Assembly (NCBI GenBank): GCA_039566865.1
Contig: CM076944.1
Location: 15,708,501 to 15,772,500 of the forward strand
Direction: 5' to 3'
DNA: 64,000 nt
Source: Aurelia coerulea
Taxonomy: Eukaryota > Cnidaria > Scyphozoa > Semaeostomeae > Ulmaridae
The position numbers and the translations under genes were made by a program. Below are positions 23,267 through 35,800 of this stretch, in pieces (the stretch's first letter is position 1; each line of letters starts with the position of its first letter). The notes under the pieces are model-generated. The model searched no databases. It saw only the letters and a program-made list of their open reading frames with translations, and was not told where the DNA came from.

Positions 23267-24965
23267 AAGATAAGGCTCAAATCCTTACTGGTTGCCAGAG
23301 CATGCGGAATTCATCCAATTTCATGCTTGTCAGCCAATGAGATCACCGCTTTCTAGCCCCTGGAGACAAAATCGGTCGTTTGAGGTAAATTTTCTAGTAC
23401 CCTCACTAAAACTGAAATGGATGCTAGAATACTTCAGTTATTCGCAATTTTTTTTGATAAATCAGTTGTGGGGATGTCCGTCCAGAGTTGTTTACATGTT
23501 TAGGCACATAGCTTGTTTGGGGCCGGAGCTGCGTTCATTTTCCGGTCGAAGAATATTGACCTTCGTTGAAATATCTATAGAAATCGCTACAAATGAGATA
23601 TACAGATAAGAATTTCAGCAATTATGCATACTGACCTCAGCAATAACCCAAACTCCTTTACTGCTATCATATCTCAAAATTGGAGGCAATTTCTAATGAT
23701 TTCTGGTAGAGATATAATTTGGGCCTAAGCTTGTCCTCGCTTAAAACTCATTCCATTGCACTTAAAAAGTAATGGTAAAATTCTAGAGCTGAATAATGCA
23801 CTTACCCATGACTCAGGCACCAGTTTGACTTCGTTTGCCTCTTTACATTAGCAAATTTTTATAAGAAACGACAAGTTGTGGGTGATTTGCAAAAACTTTC
23901 CACGGTCCATATTTTTATCTGCACAGTCTATCCGCTTCAAACAACAAACAGTGAACTTTGTATCATAAAAGTCTTGCATCACAAAACATTCCTATAGAAC
24001 GATTCCATGCGCCTTAGCGAGGCACTCGTGAATTGTTTTCACGCATTTGGTTGAATCAGTCAATGCAAACAAACAAAAGTTCGAAACCGGGTATCTTTTT
24101 TAGCGAACCCAAAACAATGTTTTGTTCTTTTTATGTTTTGCATTGATTGAAATAAGAACGAAAAGAACGAAATGCGCGAATACAATTCACGATTTCCTCG
24201 CTACAGCGGTAAGCGCATGGAATCGTTCAAAAGGAATGTTCTGTGATGCAAGACTTTTATGATACAATGTCAAAGTTCACTGTTTGTTGTTTGAAGCGGA
24301 GAATCTGTGTAGAGAAAAATATGGACGGAGGAAAGTTTTTGCAATTCGCCCACAACTGGCTGTTTCTTACAAAAATTTGGCAAATTAAAGAAGGCAAACG
24401 AAGTCAAACTGGTGTCTGAGTCATGGGTAAGTGCATTATTCAGCTCTAGAATTTTACCATTACTTTTTAAGTGCAATGGAATGAGTTTTAAGCGAGGACA
24501 AGCTTAGGCCCAAATTATATCTCTACCAGAAATCGTTAGAAATTGCCTCCAATTTTGAGATATGATAGCAGTGAAAGAGTTTAGGTTATTGCTCAGGTCA
24601 GTATGCGTAATCGCTGAAATTCTTATCTGTATATCTCATTTGTAGCGATTTCTATAGATATTTCAACGAAGGTCAATATTCTTCGAACGGAAAATGAACG
24701 CAGCTCCGGCCCCAAACGAGCTGTGTGCCTAAACATGTAAACAACTCTGGACGGACATCCCCACAACTGATTTATTAAAAAAAATTGCAAATAACTGAAG
24801 TATTTTAGCATCCCTTTCAGTTTTAGTAAGGGTACTAGAAAATTTACCTCAAACGACCGATTTTGTCTCCAGGGGCTAGAAAGCGGTGACCTCATTGGCT
24901 GACAAGCATGAAATTGGATGATTTCCGCATGCTCTGGCAACCAGTAAGGATTTGAGCCTTATCTT
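23267..24965. mobile_element. 1.7-kb foldback element (near-complete palindrome) with 9-bp target duplication
   Basis: The left arm (about 23267-24053) and right arm (about 24155-24965) are reverse complements over about 790-810 bp with scattered mismatches, leaving only about 100 bp of loop. Both ends start AAGATAAGGCTCAAATCC. GCTGCAACA flanks both sides (23258-23266 and 24966-24974) and belongs to the satellite monomer, so it is a 9-bp target duplication. Long arms with 9-bp duplications are typical of Mutator-like and Foldback elements. The mirrored frames of 105 codons at 23292-23609 and 24623-24940 are the same sequence read from each arm and show no known domain. Confidence 0.85.
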
Positions 24966-26135
24966 GCTGCAACACTAATACAGACGTTTGAAATAAGTGA
25001 AAAGTTAAAAAGAGGTATTAAAGACAGGTAAGTGCAACACTAATTAAACTCTAAAATGCAGCTACTAAGATAGTTCTTTCTTAATTTGTTATGCGAAAAA
25101 TTTGTTTTTCCAAAGAAAAGAGACTTATAATTGGTAGATTTCTATAAAATGCCGTAAAGCTAGCACAGCAATTGGAAAAAGCTAATAGCTAATCTTAAGT
25201 TTAAAGAAAGGAAGCTACAACACTAATACAGACCTTTGAAAGAACTGAAAAGTTAAAAAGAAGTATTAAAGACAGGTAAGTGCAACACTCCTTAAACTGT
25301 AAAATGCAGCTACTTAAATAGTTCTTTCCTCAATTGTTATGCGAAAATTGTGTTTTTCCAAAGAATAGAGACTTATAATTAGTAGATTTCCGAAAAATGC
25401 TGTAAAGCTAGAACATCTCTTTGAAAAAGCTAATATCTAATCTTAACTTTCAAGAAAGGAAGCTAGAACACTAATGCAGACCTTTGAATGAACTTAAAAG
25501 CTGGAAAGAAGTATTAAAGACAGGTAAATGCAACACTCATTAAACAGTAAAATACCGCTATTAGGATAGTTCTTACTTCATTTGTTATGCAAAAATTGTG
25601 TTTTAACAAAGAATAGAGACTTATAATTAGTAGATTTCTGTAAAATGCAGTAAAGCTAGCACAGCCATTGGAAAAAGCTAATAGCTACTCTTATCTTTCA
25701 AGAAAGGAAGCTACAACACTAATGCAGACCCTTGAAAGAAGTGAAAAGTTAAAAGGAATTACAGGGAAGACAGAAACTCAAAAATGCAGCTACTAAGATA
25801 GTTCTTTCTACATTTGTTATGCGAAATTTGTCTTTTTTCAAGGAAAAGAGACTTATAATTGGTAGATTTCTGTAAAATGCCGTAATGTTAGCACAGCCAT
25901 TGGAAAAAGCTAATAGCTAATCTTAAGTTTCAAGAAAGGAAGCTACAACACTAATACAGACCTTTGAAAGAACTTAAAAGATGGAAAGAAGTATTAAAGA
26001 CAGGTAAGTGCAACATTCATTAAACAGTTCAATACCGCTATTAAGATTGTTATTTCCTCAATTGTTATGCGAAAACTGTGTTTTTCCAAAGAAAAGAGAC
26101 TTATAATTAGTAGATTTCCGTAAAATGCTGTAAAG
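24966..26135. repeat. 248-bp satellite, block 4 (about 4.7 diverged monomers), right edge of array
   Basis: Diverged monomers in register with block 3. The last one stops within 'ccgtaaaatgctgtaaag' at about 26135, after which unrelated sequence begins. Confidence 0.93.
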
Positions 26136-27330
26136 ACCTAGACTTATGGCGTGATTCCTTTAATTCGTTCTATGTTTTGTAACTGCGCGAAGCGAAGCGT
26201 AGCGTCCATTTAGACGGGATGATGTTATAAGTCTTATCAGATGTCAACTGTGAAAGGCCTGATGTTGTCTTGGGACAGAACAAAAGCTCTGCAATGCGTC
26301 ATTCGAATTCATACTACACTCAAATTCAATCAGCTTGTTCTAATTGCTTCAAAATTTAACAATGCTCAATTGTTATGGTTGAATAAACGACAGACTCACG
26401 ACTGTAATCACACAAACAACAGGATATGACTGCTGCTTCGTTATTGAAAGTGTATAATCCGGAGCAGTGGAACAATAGGAACCTTTGAATGTCAGTCCCT
26501 TGCACCTTAGCATGATCTCCCTTTCTCATTGGAAGCCCCCATTAAAATTCCCCTGTTCTCTCCTCTCAAGCCAATGATATTTTAGCTGGAAAAAGAAGCC
26601 GATCTATGAAACTTTGCCCTTGCCCTTTCAAAAGAAAAAGTGGGAGTACGACACAGCTCCAATGTATCATTGGTCCGCCAATTATGATATGTCTAAAGAT
26701 CATTCCCTTGTACACAGAAAACTGAAAGGGATTCCGCCAATCCTTTCCTTGATGTTACCGAATTCGCCCCTTACCCTAATTTGGGGGCGAATTTGAGAAA
26801 ACAAAATCTCTATTGCACCCCGTAGAGGGAAGACGAAGATATTTGGAAAGTTTCGCGAGGATCAGCGCAACGGTGCTCGAGTTTTACGCCACACAAAATT
26901 CGCTTCACGTTTTAATAATATAGATAGATGCAGCGAAATGTCGTAATAATCTTCATCGTAGATAACTCATTACAAGCAGAGCCGATGAGAGGGCTTTAAT
27001 GGGATCTAAATCCGGGGCCGGTGGCCATAGGGGCCTATAAATGATAACTCAGTGTTTTAAAAATATGTCTCAAAATGTGGGTCTCTACACCAGGGCCAGT
27101 GATCAAACAGGGTCCCTCGATAATTTCTCAGTTTATCATAATATGTTAAAAATCAAAAGGATGGAGAGAAAGTGTTTTCTTATAAGCAGTAACAGTTAAT
27201 TACGAAATAATGTTCCGGGTGAGCTTAGAAAAAATTTCCCGCATTCAAAAATTGATAGCACCTAGATAAGCATTATTCAAATTCTTGTCAGAGCCAGAAG
27301 ATCGTTTTATAGCTATTTTATTGATTTTCA
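26136..27330. other. No gene recognised
   Basis: Unique-looking sequence to the right of the satellite. A short GC-rich piece with 'gcgaagcgaagcgtagcg' is at about 26190. The small frames (up to 62 codons) have no motif. Confidence 0.4.
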
Positions 27331-27910
27331 AACGTTCTATTAGAGAAGGACTGTGCCGTTACGATTCATGCAAAGAACTTGCAGTTACTTATGACTGAGA
27401 TGTACAAAACAAAAAATAACCTGAGCCCTTCATTCATGCACGAAATTTTCTGCGAAAATGAAAGTCATTACAATTTGCGTAACAATAACGAATTCTTCCA
27501 ACCTAGGGTGAGATCTGTCAACAACGGGACAGAAAGCATCCGATCTAAAGGTCCACAGCTGTGGGAAACGTTACCACCAACTATACGAAATTCAGAATCT
27601 CTTTGTCAGTTTAAAACAAAAATAAAAAATTGGAACGGAGAAAATTGCCCATGTAAATTATGCCGCGTTTTTATTCCGAACTTGGGCTTTTTATGATGAT
27701 AATATTTGAATATCTGCTTTTATACACTTTTATGCTTTTATACTGTATACTTTTGATGAATTGTAAATATCTTATCCCCTTTTTTCTGATGTAACATTTG
27801 TATTTTGAAATTTTAACTAACGTTGGAATTAATTAGCTGATTATTTTTAGCTATATTTTTATGTATCCAACGGTAAAGAAATTGATAATAATAATAATAA
27901 TAATCTTATG
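27331..27910 (+). pseudogene. LINE F-family 3' end (C-terminal RT domain and tail)
   Basis: The frame from 27379 encodes the C-terminal part of a CR1/L2-like ORF2: LLMTEMYKTKNNLSPSF, a GPQLWETLPPTIRNS block (the usual G-x-x-LW..LP), a final NW.GE.C.C..C cysteine motif, and a stop at 27694-27696. The 3' untranslated region ends in a short run of 'aataat' at about 27886-27905. The sequence is close to the minus-strand copy at 48917-49500, including the identical tail. It is severely 5' truncated, as is usual for target-primed insertions, and cannot be functional. Confidence 0.8.
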
Positions 27911-29090
27911 AGCTCTGAAAATATAGATAAATTTGACTTTACTAAATTATATTTCGTTGCAAAATGCATGAAAAAGAGCCTAAAACATCAGGAATATTCT
28001 CGCACGGAACAATGCGCAAGGGCATTTCACCTCTCTTGGGAGATATGAGAATAGATTGTCAAACGAATAATGAAGATTTTCAATCCCATGGCAATAAATG
28101 TGCAGATGATATCTCTCACCTGTAAAAGATTGTATTCTCTTTATTGTTCTGTGCGAGAAATTTCTTTATGATTTGATCAAGTGTTTCTGGCCCATTTTCA
28201 GGCACTTCGCAACCAAGAAATTTTGCAAAGTAAAATTTACCTATATTTCCGGTGCTCATAAAAACAGAAAAAAATTACAAAAATGTTTCAATTTCTCGGC
28301 TATCAAGTAACACTTGTTCCTTTCCAATCCATCAAGTACACTTGGTGCTATGAATTTTCGAATGTGAGAGCTTTTTCTGCATCACCCGCCGAGTCTATGT
28401 TTCTACTCAAGACATGCCTTTCTGGCCCATATGTAACTATGTATATTCTTGTGCGTAATGACTGGCTAGTTTGATGATATGATAATTGGTTCTAGAGGCA
28501 AAAATAGCTACCAGAGCGATGCTAGCAACCTTGATTTTAAAAATTTTCCCGGGAGAGCATGCCCCTGGACGCACCTTAATGGGTGCACCTCTGGCGCACT
28601 CTAAGGAGTTTACAAAGAGAAATATTTCTTGCGGCAAAAATGAGGTCCCCTTTCTGAAATTTGCCCCCCTAGTTATGATTCCTTAAAAGAGGCCCTGGCC
28701 TGCGCAGGTTATGCACTGCGTCATCGGTGAATGATAACGATGAAGATACTACAGAGATAGATTGGTCGTATAAAATCACGAGCGAAAAACTCTACGAAAT
28801 AACGAACACAGTCAATATAGCCACCTATTATGAAAAAATACAAACAATGGATGGCACATGTCATCCGGAGAGAGACCGACCACCCCTGCAAGATGTTGAC
28901 CTACCTTCCACACAAACATGATCAAAAGAAGAGGCCGAAAAGTGCCTTCTATACTAGAAGGAACGATATCGTCAAGCAAAATAAGCAAAGGTCAATTCCT
29001 GTCTGACTACTTCAAGAAAACAGATGCAAAAAGTGACTCTTGATGAAAGATCAACTGTAACAGTCACACTGTAACAGTCAATGATTGCCA
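27911..29090. other. No gene recognised
   Basis: AT-rich sequence with short frames only. A slightly GC-rich patch near 28540-28600 ('cccgggagagcatgcccctgg') looks like part of a small dispersed element but lacks a partner end. Confidence 0.35.
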
Positions 29091-29091
29091 A

Positions 29092-29860
29092 TTGCTTCCA
29101 AATTTGGAAGCGGCTAACCCTAATTATTATTATAAAAAAAAAACGAAAAAAAGATACTTAAACCTATCTATAAGATATACCCGGAGGTTGAAAAAGAGGC
29201 TGTCCAAAAAAATCCAGACGGCACAAAACAAAACCATTTGTTTTTACCTGACTTTAAAAAACACAGCACATATTGGGGTCACAGAATTCAAGACTATAAA
29301 TTGGCTTCCCACAAAGAGCAGGATAGATCAAAGTGTCTTTGTCAACATAATGAAATTTTTCAAAGGAACTGCCTGAGATATTAGGTCCAGTGATGCAGGG
29401 CCGAACAATGCGAAGGTCAAAATTCAGATTGGATATTCCATTTCGCAAAGTAATGCTGGACAAAAATGCCTTTCTTATCTAGGGCCCAGAACATTGAATA
29501 GTCTTTCGTCTGAGATGAAGTCAACAAACGACATCAACACGTTCAAACATAAGATCAAAGAGAATTTTTATAAACCGTGTTTTATACCAAAAACAACTAC
29601 AGTTTTGTCTATTTTCTCTCGCGTTTTTCGTTGTACCAGCACCTCTAAGGGGACTATTATGGAATTAAGGCCATATTGACCTTTTAATGCTATCCCTGCC
29701 ACTGTAATTAAGGGTATTTTCCTTTACGTTTTAACCTTATATATTGTATTGTATCTATTTTTATATTATGAAACTTGTAAATATTTGTAATTAACGTGGC
29801 AAATGATACATACACACATGCATACATACATACATACATACATACATACATACATACATC
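29092..29860 (+). pseudogene. LINE 3' end with (CATA)n tail
   Basis: Frames at 29092-29376 and 29494-29679, plus the stretch between them in another phase, spell the C-terminal domain of a CR1/L2/Crack-like RT: IQTAQNKTI, INWLPTKSRIDQSVFVNIMKF, RRSKFRLDIPFRK, then GPRTLNSLSSEMKS and INTFKHKIKENF. At least two frameshifts and one stop break it. The 3' untranslated region ends in about 50 bp of CATA repeats (about 29809-29859). It belongs to a different family from the copy at 27331. Confidence 0.75.
29809..29859. repeat. (CATA)n microsatellite tail
   Basis: Uninterrupted CATA units directly at the 3' end of the LINE fragment, best read as that element's 3' tail. Confidence 0.85.
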
Positions 29861-30310
29861 GCCCCCCGGGGAGGGGTACTCTTCCGTACGGGGACGTGCC
29901 GCTGAACAGGGTATAATTTTCAGGATTCTTATTCCGGGATAGGGTATCACCTTAGTATAGCTGGCTCCATGACAGAGTCCATATGCTCTATAATTGACTC
30001 CGCAACGTCGTGGTAAATCATTGCACTCCACGAATGTGATTTGAATCGTTTGAATGGCAACATTTCCGCATTTCCTGATAAATTTCTATCAAATTTCCGG
30101 GGGCGGGGGGGGGGGTAGCAGCCTACAATTTTGTATGAAGAAACTCAAGAACAGGGTATTGTTTTCAAATTTTACTCTGGGACAGGGTATCATTTTTGGG
30201 AATTTTACTCAGGGACAGGGGTGCCTTTTCAGATTTTTCAGCGGCACCTCCCCGTATTTTCGTAGACCAAATGCCCCCCCGGCCCCAGGGACATCCCCTC
30301 TGAAGGTCCA
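29860..30310. mobile_element. Small inverted-repeat element (MITE-like)
   Basis: The left side has 'gtacggggacgtgccgctgaa'-type sequence near 29886; the right side has its reverse complement ('ttcagcggcacctccccgta') at about 30236-30258. Both ends are flanked by G/C runs. The interior repeats 'gggacagggtatca' several times. It is non-coding. Similar 'GGGGAGGGGTACTC' elements are, from memory, common in anthozoan genomes. The exact ends and target duplication are unresolved. Confidence 0.5.
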
Positions 30311-30779
30311 AGGCGGAAATAATTAGAACCAAATCACAAGTATGTTTCAAAATTCAAAAAGATTTGTGAACTCTCAGAGATGAATATACAAAATACGCTC
30401 TTGGCTGTAAAGTTTGCATTTCTCAACAAAGGAATGTCGAAGAGGCATCAATCGAAAGGTGTCAAAGATCGGAATTTGAAACTTGAGAGGAATTTGAGTT
30501 TACAGCTAGGAAAGGGGATTTCGTCCCCTGTTATTTCTTTCAAGTTTTTCTCCTACACACCCTCATCAAAACTCAACAAATATATCTGTTATCTGTCTGT
30601 CTTTCTACTTGAAACGTTGATAGCGTATTTGACATGAACATGCAGTCTTCAAAATTGAAATCAGGAAGCGCAAAAGGATGTCTGCACGGTTTCTAAGGGA
30701 CCAAGTTTCCTTTCCTGAGATCAAAACTCAAATTCATCTCATTTGTACATCTCTGCGACATTTGGATGGGACGGTCTAA

Positions 30780-31030
30780 TTTATGATCCAAGATCCCAAG
30801 ATCCAAAGATTTAAGATGCAAAGATTCAAGATCCACAGATTCAAAATCCAAAGATCCAAACTTGGAATTTGAGATCCAAGCTTGGAATTTAAGATCCAAC
30901 TTTCGGAATGTAAGATCCAAGTTTGGAATTTAAGATCCAGCTTTCGGAATTTAACATCCAACTTTCAGAATTTAAGATCGAAGTTTGAGAATTTAAGATC
31001 CAAGTCTGGAATTTAAGATCCAAGTTTGGA
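30780..31030. repeat. 21-22-bp minisatellite, left copy
   Basis: About 11 degenerate units of 'taagatccaactttcggaattt' / 'taagatccaagtttggaattt'. The two unit types alternate. The opposite-strand array is at 31858-32030. Confidence 0.85.
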
Positions 31031-31149
31031 AGATAATTACGACCAGAATCGAAAAAGGACATTCCGTGGAGAGTGACACCTCCATATAATGGTATAATGT
31101 GAAGATACACTCATTTTTTATGAGAAACTAAGGTCTGGAGCTGTTAGGT

Positions 31150-31725
31150 AGTTTCTTAAATTTTAGGCCCATTAGGCATCAGGATGAGGAATCTTTTCAG
31201 AAGAAACTCCGCTTGCAATTCTCGTAGCCTTCGCAATACGGCAAGGTTACCAAAGAAAATATCCGCACATGGGCAGAAATGTTTTTTGCACCGAGGTGCA
31301 ATATTGTGGAATAGCCTCCCAGCTGAGACCAAGCAAGCATCCACCATTAAGGCTTTCAAACATAGTTTATAATAGACTGGGGGTTTTTTCTGGCGGTCGG
31401 GTGGCTGCCGCACCCGTATTTTCTGTGCTGTGCTTGACTTCTGCTAGGTCGACGACGGAGATTTGCTTTTGGATCTCCGTTATCGTTTTGGTGGAGGTCG
31501 AGCATGGGAGCAGGGGCTGCACTGGTTGCTGGATCGATGGAGAAATTCCCCGTTTATTGGTTTTATCCACTTTTCTTTTACTTTTCATAGTTAGGATTGA
31601 CGGTTTAGTTGCATATATCTATTGTAAGCAATTCTTTTCTAGGCTGTATATTTTCTAAGTTTTTATGCGGAGGGCACCTTGAAAATCAATAAATTGAAAT
31701 GTGAAAATATGAAAAATGAAATGAA
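31150..31725 (+). pseudogene. LINE H 3' end (RT C-terminus plus 3' UTR)
   Basis: The frame at 31184-31372 ends with the typical CR1/L2 C-terminus: KCFLHRGAILWNSLPAETK..STIKAFKHSL and stop. Upstream residues 'FRRNSACNSR' fit the preceding block. The 3' untranslated region continues to an AATAAA at about 31688 and an A-rich 'gaaaatatgaaaaatgaaatgaaat' end. It lies in the loop between the two opposed minisatellites, so it probably inserted into the older foldback. Confidence 0.7.
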
Positions 31726-31857
31726 ATACTTTTTGGAAGAAACTAATAAGGTAGGAAAAAGGCGCTAAAATCCCTCTGGCCTGGCCTAAAATTAAGAAAA
31801 TGGCTACCACCCTCAGACCCAAGTTAAGTTTGTTATGAAAATGAGTGCAACTGTTAA

Positions 31858-32030
31858 ATCCAAAACCTGGATCTTAAATTCCGAAAGTTGGATCTTAAAT
31901 TCCGAAAGTTGGATCTTAAATTCTGAAAGTTGGATCTTAAATTCCAAACTTGGATCTTAAATTCCAAGCCTGCATTTTAAATTCCAAGCTTGGATCTTTG
32001 GATCTTGAATCTTTGGATCTTAACCGTCCC
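31858..32030. repeat. 21-22-bp minisatellite, right (inverted) copy
   Basis: Units 'ggatcttaaattccgaaagtt' / 'ggatcttaaattccaaacttt', the reverse complement of the array at 30780-31030. Confidence 0.85.
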
Positions 32031-32842
32031 CATTTGGATTGCTTCCTGTATGACAGCAACCTCGTTCCCAAGGGTATCTGTTGTTTTCAATAGGAGGCTA
32101 GACCTCAACAGACCCTTGGGACCGGTTTACAAATTTTGTCAATTTTGATCGGAATAATTAGAATAATTTGGCCCACAGCAGGTCCTTTCGAATCCCATAT
32201 TCGACATTTTCGAAATGTATATTCCATGGTTCGAACACCACTCATTGTATCCAGAGCCATTCGAATGTTCTTTATTTCGACTGAACGCCAGGGCTTCAAA
32301 GGAGAGAAACTTCTTTTGTTTCGAAAAGAGCCAATCAAATTGCAGAATAGCCTAACAGGCTCCAGGGTCAATGTAGGAGTTGAAGTTTACGGAAAACCTT
32401 CATTGTCACTGGGTACGAGGTTGGTATGACAGTGCTTTGATGAGAAATGCAAACTTTAAAGCTAAAAATAATCTTTGTCCATCCGGTTTTATGGAGTATG
32501 TTAGGGAATGGTGAACACTTTTCAGCATATCTTGGCAAAATTCTCTAAAGTTGGAAACATTGATAATATGAGTGAGCAAGCTATAATTGCTCATGCATTA
32601 GGTTGACAGTACTAGTTTGAAGAAGATGGTTACATGACATTTCAAACTATACCAGCCGCTTTTGAGAAAATCTTTAAATGCAATTTATATCTAAATAAGT
32701 TCAAGGATGTGTTTTGAAAGCAAACAGCCATATTCAATGAAATTCAATATGAAAACTCACATATTATTTTACAATTTCATATTTACAACTTAGTAACGAC
32801 AATCTTTCCTCTCAGAACGATACACACATCTTTTCGGCTATC

Positions 32843-35800
32843 GACAGAGCGGAAACGATGCGCGCCTGCGCACTAATGTTGCCTAAATCGAAGGATGGAA
32901 GGCAAAAACTCACGCCGTCGAAATTCTGATCGAGCAGTGAAAATGAAATGTTTTCGATCGTAAAATGCTTCTTTGCGGCAGTTTATAGAGGGAAAATATT
33001 GATTACATGGAACACATTTCGTTCAGTTTTCTTTCGTCTTTCTGTTAAAGGTAAAAACATTTATGTAAGCGGAATATATTTCTGTCAAAATAGCTCAATG
33101 AAATTGCAAGTGAAAGCTAGGACTGGCAATTTCTCAAGTGTCGCCCCTATGAAAGTCCCAAACATAAGGCCGTTTCTTAACACATAAGGGATTTTATGCT
33201 TTTAATCTAAGAGGTGGGGATGCCTCCACCATATATCAAGAGTTCTCGTGAATCCAAGGTTGTTCTTGCTCGCAACACCGAAAGAAAGTCGAGGTTTGAT
33301 TAATTTCGAAAATTTTCAACGCCCTCGAAATTTCACAACAGTGTTGATTCACGGCAGGGACCTTATTTGGTGGAAATTGCTTGAAATCACTTACCAATGA
33401 ATGAATTCTTGTTAAAACCAGTTGCAAAATTTGTGTATCCTCCAAATACAAGAATTTTAGTCACAAATTGACAATTATTTGCGATGGATACCGGCAATGT
33501 TTCAAATAAATCCAGAAGTCTTGCCTAAAATGGGCTCCTTCCATGTTTCTAGTCGCTGGAGATGCTTCAAGTCGTCACTAAAACTCGACTGACGCGTAAA
33601 AGATATACTCTGAGTATTTAAAAATCAAAGGCATGCCTTTTCTAGAAAAAAATAAGCTTCTCCACAACTTCTTCTTGCCAAAACAATGCCAAACAAGTTA
33701 TAAGAATTTCGCAAGGAGAACATGCTATTTCTCTGACGCGACAGTGTATTCGAATTTCGAATAACAGAGGGGTAAATATAAAGTTTTACAAAGTTTTCAT
33801 CATAATTTTGAAAAATGTTTTTCAAAGAAGCCAAATAGACCAATGTTTTCGAAATGAATCAAGTAAATAGCAGTTGAAATAACAAACAGAAGTCAAGATC
33901 AGAAAGGAAAGAATTCACTCAAAAAGTAAGGAAACATTAAAAAAAATCAAGAAACTTTCTACCAATGATCATTCAAGTTTTCCCGAAAAAGTAGTGAAAG
34001 TCTGCCTGGCTGTACGACCTTTTACACCTTTTATATTTTTCCGGCCAAACTAATATTTCTTTTGCACTTTAGGCACTATTTTGAACAAAATGTTTTTAGC
34101 GTAAAATGAATAGCTTTCTCGCAGTTAATTTTTAGTAGGCTTTGGTACGTGCCCTTTTGTTGCAGAAACTTGCTTAGACAATCTGAAAAATATGCCTGAA
34201 ACACGGGCGGTTATAATTAAAGAATCGAAAGCATTTGACAAACATTAATATGATAATCTTTTCCCTTGCCAAGACACCTCAGTTACAGTTGTAGTCTTAA
34301 CCATTTTAAGTTTTATTTCCCTGGGTACCAGAACCAAAAGAATTGAGAGGCAAAGAAAAGGAACAAAAGTCCGAGCAACGAAAGACAGAAAGAGGGAGGG
34401 ATAAGAACCCTTGACATGCTCTGAACAAATAAAATCAAAATTCCTATTTTAGGAGCAGGATGAAAAGATGTCACAGACAACTTTCTGTCGTGTTTATTTA
34501 TGATCACACCTCACAGGAACGAAGCATTGTATCAACTGTCCCAGAGGCTATCTCTCTTTTCCTATCTCTCCTTTCCTCCGCATATTCCGCCCCGTCACTC
34601 GCCGTTGCTTGAGTCCCGTTACTGAACAATCCGGAACGATCTTCAAGCATGCGAGATTTCTATTGCTCATTCCAAAACTGCAGCTGGGTAGATTTCAAAT
34701 ACTTTTTGAAGAAATTTGATATGTCAGTTTAGTGGCCTTTTTCTCCATTTTTCTGAAAACCGTTCTAAATTCAAAGCAGAGTGTAATCAAAAACACATTG
34801 CACGTATTTTTTCATAGGAAACTAAGAATATGGGCCAGTACTGAAAGCTTCTTAACATTATCAGATTTTGAGTACTCAGAATTTCTTACGGCTTTCTTTA
34901 GAGGCTCCATAACACGAGCCATAACTGTTCACTACATGTGCCCTCGTGAATATTTCAAAACAAGGCTTTTTTAAGCCTTTTCTTAATACGAGTAATATGA
35001 TATAGGAAACAAAGGAAAGTAATTTAAAAATATGTCAAGGATTACCTTCATCAAAATAAATAGTATATTTTCCCAGTACTGGAGTTTCTTAATTTTTTGG
35101 CGCTCCGAGAGTTGAGTTTCTTATACTATGGGCAATTTCTTATGAAAAAAATACGTGTATGGATGAAAATCAATTTCCATCCTGATCTTGAATTTCGAAA
35201 ATATTTGTCTATTTGGCTTCTTTGAAAAATATTTTTCAAAATTATGATGAAACCTTTGTAAAACTTTATATTTGCCCCTCTGTTATTCGAAATTCGAATA
35301 CACTGTCGCGTAAGAGAAATAGCATGTTCTCCTTGCGAAATTCTTATAACTTTTTTGGCATTGTTTTGGCAAGAAGAAGTTGTGGAGAAGCTTATTATTT
35401 TCTAGAAAAGGCATGCCTTTGATTTTTAAATACTCAGAGTATATCTTTTACGCGTCAGTCGAGTTTCAGTGACGACTTGAAGCATCTCCAGCGACTAGAA
35501 ACATGGAAGGAGCCCATTTTAGGCAAGACTTCTGGATTTATTTGAAACATTGCCGGTATCCATCGCAAATAATTGTCAATTTGTGACTAAAATTCTTGTA
35601 TTTGGAGGATACACAAATTTTGCAACTGGTTTTAACAAGAATTCATTCATTGGTAAGTGATTTCAAGCAATTTCCACCAAATAAGGTCCCTGCCGTGAAT
35701 CAACACTGTTGTGAAATTTCGAGGGCGTTGAAAATTTTCGAAATTAATCAAACCTCGACTTTCTTTCGGTGTTGCGAGCAAGAACAACCTTGGATTCACG

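Larger units (their letters stand above)
30400..32465. repeat. Diverged large inverted repeat around a LINE 3' end
   Basis: The minisatellites at 30780-31030 and 31858-32030 are reverse complements. Further out, 'gtaaagtttgcatttctcaacaaagg' near 30408-30433 is matched in reverse near 32430-32455. The intermediate parts match poorly. It is best read as an old foldback element whose loop was hit by the LINE at 31150-31725. Confidence 0.45.

Noticed and set aside
23292..24940. Two 105-codon ORFs as duplicated genes
   Set aside because: They are the mirrored reading of the two arms of one foldback element, with no domain.
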